A stretch of 11,096 bases of DNA from Bacteroidales bacterium (GTDB lineage Bacteria > Bacteroidota > Bacteroidia > Bacteroidales > UBA932), in the NCBI GenBank assembly GCA_016285215.1, contig JAEEQI010000078.1:1-11096 (forward strand), in the 5' to 3' direction. The position numbers were made by a program, and so were the translations under genes. Shown in pieces: positions 7,255 to 11,096 of this stretch (its first letter is position 1; each line of letters starts with the position of its first letter). Below the pieces are notes generated by a model. That model was not told where the DNA came from, did no database searches, and saw only the letters and a program-made list of their open reading frames with translations.

Positions 7255-8205
7255 ATGAAACGACTGACCACCCTCCTTTTGGCAGTATTCTGCTGCCTTT
7301 CCGTTTTTGCACAAGAGTACGGAGTTGTCAACATTTCCGTCTGTAATCTCAGAAGCACCGCCAATTTTGACGCCGAGATGATATCCCAGGCTCTTCTGGG
7401 AACGCCGGTGCACGTGCTCCAGATCAGTGACAACGGCAATCCCTGGCCTCAGGTGAATACCCCGGACAATTACGTGGGCTGGGTACACTACGCCGGCATC
7501 AAAAGAATGAGCAAAGAGGAGTACAGCGCCTGGAACGCCGCTCCCAAGGTAATAGTCACCGCCCTCACCGGAATGGTGTACAAAGAGCCTTCGGACAAGA
7601 GCCAGGTGGTATCGGACGTAGTGGCCGGAGACCGCCTCAAATTCCTGGGCGGCAAGGGAAAATGGTTCCAGGTAGGTTTCCCCGATGGCCGAAAAGGCTA
7701 TGTCTGCAAGGGCATTGCCAAGACAGAGGCCGAATGGCGCAAGGGCCTGGATCAGAGTGCCGAAGCCATCCTCAAGACCGCCCAGAGTATGCTGGGCTTC
7801 CCATACGTCTGGGGCGGTATGTCTCCCAAGGGTATGGACTGCAGCGGCTTCGTGCGCACCACGCTCTATATGCACGACATCATCACCCCCCGGGACTGCA
7901 GCCAGATCTATCTCACCGGAGAGCGCATCAACGACCGTTCCCAGCTGGTTCCCGGAGACCTCGTATTCTTCGGCCGGTATAGGGAAGACGGTTCTCCCCG
8001 CCCCACCCATGTGGGTTTCTACCTGGGCGGAGGCCGCTTCATCCATTCGATGGGTCTGGTTCAGATTGGCAGCTTTGACCCCTCAGACCCTTACTACGAC
8101 GCCTACAATACGGGCCGATATCTCTTTGGAGATCGCATCCTTCCCTACATTGACAAGATGGAAGGACTTAACACGACAATAACCAATCCCTACTATGCAG
8201 AATAG
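7255..8205 (+). CDS. Exported SH3-NlpC/P60 cell-wall endopeptidase
   Basis: Probable gamma-D-glutamyl-diamino acid endopeptidase that cuts peptidoglycan stem peptides in the periplasm. A Sec signal peptide (MKRLTTLLLAVFCCLSVFA, cleavage likely after residue 19) fixes the start. Two bacterial SH3-like domains (about 20-88 and 95-157) precede the NlpC/P60 domain (about 165-300). The catalytic triad is visible: Cys196 in MDCSGFVRTT, His252 in PTHVGFYLGGG and His264 in RFIHSMG. The whole follows the pattern of Bacteroides SH3-SH3-NlpC/P60 enzymes. Its 3' end overlaps the dipeptide epimerase gene by 11 bases, and the two fit one pathway: the peptidase would release L-Ala-D-Glu-type products for the epimerase. 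Exact cleavage specificity is inferred from the family. Confidence 0.9.
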   Translation: MKRLTTLLLAVFCCLSVFAQEYGVVNISVCNLRSTANFDAEMISQALLGTPVHVLQISDNGNPWPQVNTPDNYVGWVHYAGIKRMSKEEYSAWNAAPKVIVTALTGMVYKEPSDKSQVVSDVVAGDRLKFLGGKGKWFQVGFPDGRKGYVCKGIAKTEAEWRKGLDQSAEAILKTAQSMLGFPYVWGGMSPKGMDCSGFVRTTLYMHDIITPRDCSQIYLTGERINDRSQLVPGDLVFFGRYREDGSPRPTHVGFYLGGGRFIHSMGLVQIGSFDPSDPYYDAYNTGRYLFGDRILPYIDKMEGLNTTITNPYYAE

Positions 8206-9325
8206 ACGCGACTTTCTGAAAACGGCGGGTCTGGCAGCCTTGGGCGCCGGCCTCGTGGGCTGCACCGGCGGTCCGCAGAAGTTTAACATTGTCAAAGGAG
8301 ACGGCAAACTTCATATGAAGTTCTTCCCCTACGAACTCAAGCTCGCCCACGTGTTCACCGTGGCCAGCTACAGCCGCACCACCACCCCGGACGTGCAGGT
8401 AGAGCTGGAATGGGAAGGCGTTACCGGCTACGGAGAAGCCTCTATGCCCCCGTACCTGGGCCAGAGCGTGGAAACGGTCACCAACTTCCTCAACAAGGTA
8501 GACCTTTCCCAGTTCAACGATCCTTTCAAGATGGAAGACATCCTTGAGTATGTGGACAGCCTCTCCGAGGGCGACGCCGCCGCCAAGTGCGCTATTGACA
8601 TAGCCCTGCACGACCTCGTGGGCAAGCTGCTGGGCCAGCCTTGGTTCCGCCTCTGGGGCCTGGATCCCGACAAGGCTCCTTCCACCACCTTCACCATTGG
8701 CATCGACACCCCGGAAGTGGTCAAGGAAAAGACCCTTGAAGCCGTAGGCAAGTTCAATATCCTTAAAGTAAAAGTGGGTCTGGACACAGACGTTGAGATG
8801 ATTGAAACCATCCGCACCGTCACCGATGTTCCGCTGGCCGTAGACGCCAACCAGGGATGGAAAGACCGCAACAAAGCCCTGGACGAGATTTTCTGGCTCA
8901 AGGAGCACGGCATTGTAATGGTAGAGCAGCCTATGCCCAAGGAGCGCCTGGACGATATTGCCTGGCTCACCGAGCACAGTCCCCTCCCCATCTTCGCCGA
9001 CGAAAGCATCCAGCGTATGAAGGACATCCCGTCCCTTATGGGCGCCTACAACGGCATCAATATCAAGCTTATGAAGTGCACCGGTATGCGTGAGGGCTGG
9101 AAGATGGCCACTATGGCCCGCGCCCTGGGTATGAAGGTGATGGTAGGCTGTATGACGGAGACCTCCTGCGCCGTTAGTGCCGCAGCCCAGTTCTCCCCTT
9201 ACGTAGACTTCGCAGACCTGGATGGCAACCTACTCATAGCCAACGACCGCTTTGACGGCGTAAAGGTCGTGAACGGCAAGCTCACCCTGCCCGACCGTCC
9301 CGGCATTGGCGTTATTCCGCTTTAA
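8195..9325 (+). CDS. L-Ala-D/L-Glu-type dipeptide epimerase with Tat/lipoprotein leader
   Basis: Enolase-superfamily protein (376 residues) of the muconate-lactonizing/dipeptide epimerase group. Active-site elements are complete: KVK (K191, K193), metal ligands D217 (in DANQGW), E244 (in VEQP) and D269 (in ADES), and the opposite lysine K291 (in IKLMK). This is the set expected for 1,1-proton transfer, that is L-Ala-D-Glu to L-Ala-L-Glu in muropeptide recycling. The N-terminus reads NRRDFLK, a twin-arginine motif, then a hydrophobic stretch and a lipobox LVGC (Cys23), so it is predicted to be exported and lipid-anchored. It overlaps the NlpC/P60 gene by 11 bases. The family is secure; the exact dipeptide and the location are inferred. 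Confidence 0.88.
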   Translation: MQNRRDFLKTAGLAALGAGLVGCTGGPQKFNIVKGDGKLHMKFFPYELKLAHVFTVASYSRTTTPDVQVELEWEGVTGYGEASMPPYLGQSVETVTNFLNKVDLSQFNDPFKMEDILEYVDSLSEGDAAAKCAIDIALHDLVGKLLGQPWFRLWGLDPDKAPSTTFTIGIDTPEVVKEKTLEAVGKFNILKVKVGLDTDVEMIETIRTVTDVPLAVDANQGWKDRNKALDEIFWLKEHGIVMVEQPMPKERLDDIAWLTEHSPLPIFADESIQRMKDIPSLMGAYNGINIKLMKCTGMREGWKMATMARALGMKVMVGCMTETSCAVSAAAQFSPYVDFADLDGNLLIANDRFDGVKVVNGKLTLPDRPGIGVIPL

Positions 9326-9341
9326 TTAAAACACTGATACA

Positions 9342-9527
9342 ATGGGAACCATCATCTACATCGCAGGTATCGTCCTCTCGGTTATGGCCGTTCTGGACAT
9401 CCTCAAGAAGCCCATCTCCAACGGAGGTAAGCTCATCACCGCCGTCCTGGTCCTCCTTACCAGCTGGATTGGCCTGGCCGTTTATTATCTCTACGCCAAA
9501 GACCACCTCACCGAGTGGTTCAAATAA
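9342..9527 (+). CDS. Small two-helix membrane protein, PLDc_N-like
   Basis: A 61-residue protein starting 17 bases after the epimerase stop, so probably cotranscribed. It has two hydrophobic segments (about 3-19 and 31-52) joined by a short basic linker (LKKPISNGGK), and ends AKDHLTEWFK. The second helix with its Trp-Ile-Gly and Tyr-Tyr-Leu-Tyr pattern resembles the small proteins matching the phospholipase D N-terminal (PLDc_N) membrane domain, but no catalytic domain follows. Function is unknown; being next to peptidoglycan genes does not prove a shared role. The reading frame has the same C-ending codon preference as its neighbours, supporting a real gene. Confidence 0.7.
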   Translation: MGTIIYIAGIVLSVMAVLDILKKPISNGGKLITAVLVLLTSWIGLAVYYLYAKDHLTEWFK

Positions 9528-9533
9528 AACAGG

Positions 9534-9564
9534 TTGCAGAGTTCGAAAAAATTCGTATCTTTGC
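9534..9564 (+). promoter_or_regulatory. Promoter of the tRNA-Ser gene
   Basis: TTG (9534-9536) and TATCTTTGC (9556-9564) are 19 bases apart, a close match to the Bacteroidetes -33/-7 form. The tRNA begins 12 bases after the -7 box. No terminator is seen between the preceding small gene and this promoter. Confidence 0.75.
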
Positions 9565-9576
9565 AACCCCAAACAC

Positions 9577-9663
9577 GGTGAGTTGTCCGAGTGGTTGAAG
9601 GAGCCTGCCTCGAAAACAGGTTTGCGTGCGAGCGCAACGGGGGTTCGAATCCCTCACTCACCG
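9577..9663 (+). tRNA. tRNA-Ser (anticodon CGA)
   Basis: The 87-base cloverleaf has a perfect 7-bp acceptor stem (GGTGAGT with ACTCACC), discriminator G9663, and the T-loop TTCGAAT. A long variable arm (TTGCG with CGCAA) marks a class II tRNA. The anticodon CGA at 9611-9613 reads the serine codon UCG. CCA is not encoded and must be added afterwards. The last pair of the anticodon stem (positions 31-39) is C9608 with A9616, a mismatch where U-A is usual. The T-stem has one G-U pair. Confidence 0.95.
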
Positions 9664-9673
9664 CAAAGGTTAT

Positions 9674-9714
9674 CAAAAAGTGCGTGCCAAGCTTGCTTGA
9701 GCACGCACTTTTTG
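9674..9714 (+). terminator. Terminator downstream of tRNA-Ser
   Basis: A perfect 14-bp stem (CAAAAAGTGCGTGC 9674-9687 with its complement 9701-9714) carries an inner CAAG/CTTG extension separated by one bulged base. The T-run is part of the 3' arm. It begins ten bases after the tRNA and could also end transcripts coming from the epimerase operon. Confidence 0.85.
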
Positions 9715-9729
9715 GTAAGCTTTGCAAAG

Positions 9730-9763
9730 CCCGCCGCAGGCGGGTAGGGTTGCCGCGAAGCGG
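9730..9763. repeat. Two small GC-rich hairpins after the tRNA terminator
   Basis: CCCGCC-GCA-GGCGGG (9730-9744) and CCGC-GAA-GCGG (9753-9763) are adjacent hairpins with three-base loops, just after the palindrome GCTTTGCAAAGC (9719-9730). The core GCGAAGCG (9755-9762) recurs inverted as CGCTTCGC at 9811-9818. They look like a REP-type intergenic element; no T-run follows, so they are not ordinary terminators. Confidence 0.55.
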
Positions 9764-9786
9764 AATCCCGTAGGTGAGTGAGGGAT
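9764..9786 (+). repeat. tRNA-Ser-complementary repeat, copy 1
   Basis: First copy of a 23-base direct repeat whose core is GTAGGTGAGTGAGGGA. The reverse complement of its 3' part equals 14 bases of the 3' end of the tRNA-Ser gene (T-stem plus acceptor strand). It follows the small GC-rich hairpins. Confidence 0.8.
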
Positions 9787-9825
9787 GACCTTCCTTCCTG
9801 CAGGCCCTGTCGCTTCGCTCCGAAT

Positions 9826-9848
9826 AATCCCGTAGGTGAGTGAGGGAT
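9826..9848 (+). repeat. tRNA-Ser-complementary repeat, copy 2
   Basis: Second, identical copy of the 23-base repeat, 62 bases downstream of the first. Here the match to the inverted tRNA 3' end extends to 15 bases. The sequence between the copies has no gene-like frame. Two copies with unlike flanks are not a CRISPR array. Confidence 0.8.
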
Positions 9849-9880
9849 TGAGTGTTTAATGGCGTGTCACCAACTACTTT

Positions 9881-9911
9881 TTGCACCTATACCGAAAAAA
9901 CTGTATCTTTA
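9881..9911 (+). promoter_or_regulatory. Promoter of the terminal membrane-protein gene
   Basis: TTG (9881-9883) is followed after 20 bases by TATCTTTA (9904-9911), one base off the TAnnTTTG box. The ATG at 9936 lies 24 bases further on, with a possible weak Shine-Dalgarno AGGA at 9927-9930. Confidence 0.55.
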
Positions 9912-9935
9912 CGTCCTCAATAACCTAGGACTGCC

Positions 9936-11096
9936 ATGAAGAAGAGACTTTCCACCATAGTTTTTGCAATTCTGGTGTTTGCTATACCGGTCTTGTCCGT
10001 TGTGAACGGACAACCCCTGACAGACGTTCTCAGAGACCTCAAGACCGAGCTCTCTATTGAATATGAACGCAGCACTATAGAGCAGGAACAGTTCAACACG
10101 GACTATGAGAGACAGCATCAGAGGATGGTGGATGTCATCACATCGGCTAACGAGCTGTCCATCCTCCTGTATACGCAGGACCAGAACATGACCTTCGACC
10201 TGGCTTATGCCCTCAACAAAGTCTCTAGCGCCTACAAGGACTTCGGCAAAGACAGAAGGCCTTACGACCGAATGGTCCACGAGCACAACATAGAGATTGA
10301 CCGCTACGCCCGTCTCATCGAGGCCCTCCGGCGTCTCCCTCCCATCAAGAAGGAAATCGAGGTGGAGATTGTGCCCGACAGTCTGCTCTTCCACGGAGAC
10401 TCCCTGACCGAGGAATACAAAGCCATCGCCTCCTCCCTGGAAAAGGAAGTGATCCGCATTTCCGTCAAGGACTCGCTATCCTCCCCTTTTGTCCTGGACC
10501 AGGAAGGAGAGATTTACCGAGACTCCTGCATCCGCCTGGCCTCCGAGCTGCTTAAACAACAGGCTCAGAACAGGGCCACCATAGTGGCCGACAGCACCCA
10601 CTACCAGGCGGCCTACTGGCGTATGAAAGAGGCCTACGACTACGCCCAGTCCCGCTACCTCGAGCTGGAGAAATATATCTTCCTGGACGGTCAGACACCG
10701 TTTACGGAAATCCTGGCCAATCCCAAGCTCCATTGGGCCAGGGTAAAGGCCGATTTAAACGACCAGTACGATTTCGGAGATCTGGACAATAGCAACACCG
10801 AAGATGAGGATGCAGACCTGTTCGACGGCCTTACCAGCAAGGGCGCCAACGCCATACTGGTGATTGTGTGCATCATCCAGCTGGTGGGACTGGCCATCTT
10901 CTGGCTCCTTGCATACCTTGCATTAACGCTGCTGAGACGCATCCCCAAGGTCAAAAAGCACCTGCCCAAGAAGGAGATCCCCCTGTTCTTCGTATTGGTT
11001 GGAACCGTGGTGTACTTCCTTATCCTGGGCTTCAGCATTGGCGGTAACGAGTACATCAATCTGAGTGCTCAGCACGGCAACACCTTCCTCGTTCTG
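9936..11096 (+). CDS. Membrane protein with signal peptide and long charged exported domain (3' partial)
   Basis: An uninterrupted frame of 387 codons runs off the right edge. It starts with a signal peptide (MKKRLSTIVFAILVFAIPVLS). A long charged, largely helical region follows (about 27-300), with segments such as LKTELSIEYERSTIEQEQFN and HNIEIDRYARLIEALRRLPP and an acidic stretch near 285-300. Two hydrophobic helices are visible (about 305-332 and 349-369) with a basic loop between them (RRIPKVKKHLPKKE), which the positive-inside rule would place in the cytoplasm. The layout recalls large Bacteroidetes MscS-like mechanosensitive channels, in which such a domain precedes the membrane channel, but the diagnostic channel domain would be beyond the window. 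I therefore call it only a membrane protein. Confidence 0.75.
   Translation, partial: MKKRLSTIVFAILVFAIPVLSVVNGQPLTDVLRDLKTELSIEYERSTIEQEQFNTDYERQHQRMVDVITSANELSILLYTQDQNMTFDLAYALNKVSSAYKDFGKDRRPYDRMVHEHNIEIDRYARLIEALRRLPPIKKEIEVEIVPDSLLFHGDSLTEEYKAIASSLEKEVIRISVKDSLSSPFVLDQEGEIYRDSCIRLASELLKQQAQNRATIVADSTHYQAAYWRMKEAYDYAQSRYLELEKYIFLDGQTPFTEILANPKLHWARVKADLNDQYDFGDLDNSNTEDEDADLFDGLTSKGANAILVIVCIIQLVGLAIFWLLAYLALTLLRRIPKVKKHLPKKEIPLFFVLVGTVVYFLILGFSIGGNEYINLSAQHGNTFLVL

Noticed and set aside
6979..8046. A 355-codon minus-strand frame spanning the pnp end and the NlpC/P60 gene
   Set aside because: It crosses a clear terminator and two well-supported plus-strand genes, and its product has no domain sense.
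9764..9848. CRISPR array or integrative-element attachment sites
   Set aside because: There are only two repeat copies with one 39-base gap and no cas genes. The match to the tRNA is inverted, not a direct att duplication, and no integrase is present.
9491..9886. A 131-codon minus-strand frame across the tRNA-Ser gene and the repeats
   Set aside because: It reads through the tRNA and its terminator. Products like this (containing SEGFEPPLRS) are a familiar artefact of translating tRNA-Ser genes backwards.

Overview
The window reads as a GC-rich chromosomal segment from a Bacteroidetes bacterium, probably of the order Bacteroidales. The evidence is the repeated -7 box TAnnTTTG, four times paired with a TTG element 19-20 bases upstream, which is the Bacteroidetes vegetative promoter form. 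Other support is the near absence of Shine-Dalgarno sequences, a tRNA gene without encoded CCA, and the style of the GluRS, TruB and PNPase proteins. I cannot name a genus. Most of the window is core genome with good synteny logic, and I see no insertion sequence, prophage, CRISPR array or defence locus.

Layout. Bases 3-77 (+) are the last 24 codons of a second truB-like gene, cut by the window edge. A perfect 13-bp hairpin (103-137) separates it from a convergent minus-strand operon read rpiB > truB > gltX (3210 down to 177). A compact divergent promoter region (3231-3269) also serves a plus-strand lipoprotein gene of the GHL10-like glycoside hydrolase group (3287-4390). Next come rpsO (4461-4736) and pnp (4857-7190), the same pairing as in E. 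coli, separated by a strong hairpin. A UUCG-capped terminator (7213-7240) closes pnp. Then follow three tightly packed plus-strand genes: a Sec-exported SH3-NlpC/P60 endopeptidase (7255-8205), an enolase-superfamily L-Ala-D/L-Glu-type epimerase with a Tat-plus-lipobox leader (8195-9325), and a 61-residue two-helix membrane protein (9342-9527). A tRNA-Ser(CGA) gene with its own promoter and terminator (9534-9714) follows. About 220 non-coding bases after it hold hairpins and two direct repeats that are complementary to the 3' end of that tRNA. The window ends inside a signal-peptide-bearing, partly helical membrane protein (9936 to the edge).

How the genes work together. rpiB, truB and gltX supply pentose phosphate interconversion, tRNA pseudouridine 55 and glutamyl-tRNA. 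rpsO and pnp join ribosome assembly to RNA decay. The endopeptidase and epimerase form a plausible envelope route that cuts peptidoglycan stem peptides and epimerises the released dipeptide.

Most worth a second look: strong under-use of the tetranucleotide CATG across the window (about ten occurrences), the tRNA-Ser-complementary repeats, the inverted pair of truB 3' ends around gltX, the export signal on the dipeptide epimerase, and the hairpin that transcription must pass to reach pnp. I found no convincing evidence of a wholly new multi-gene system.
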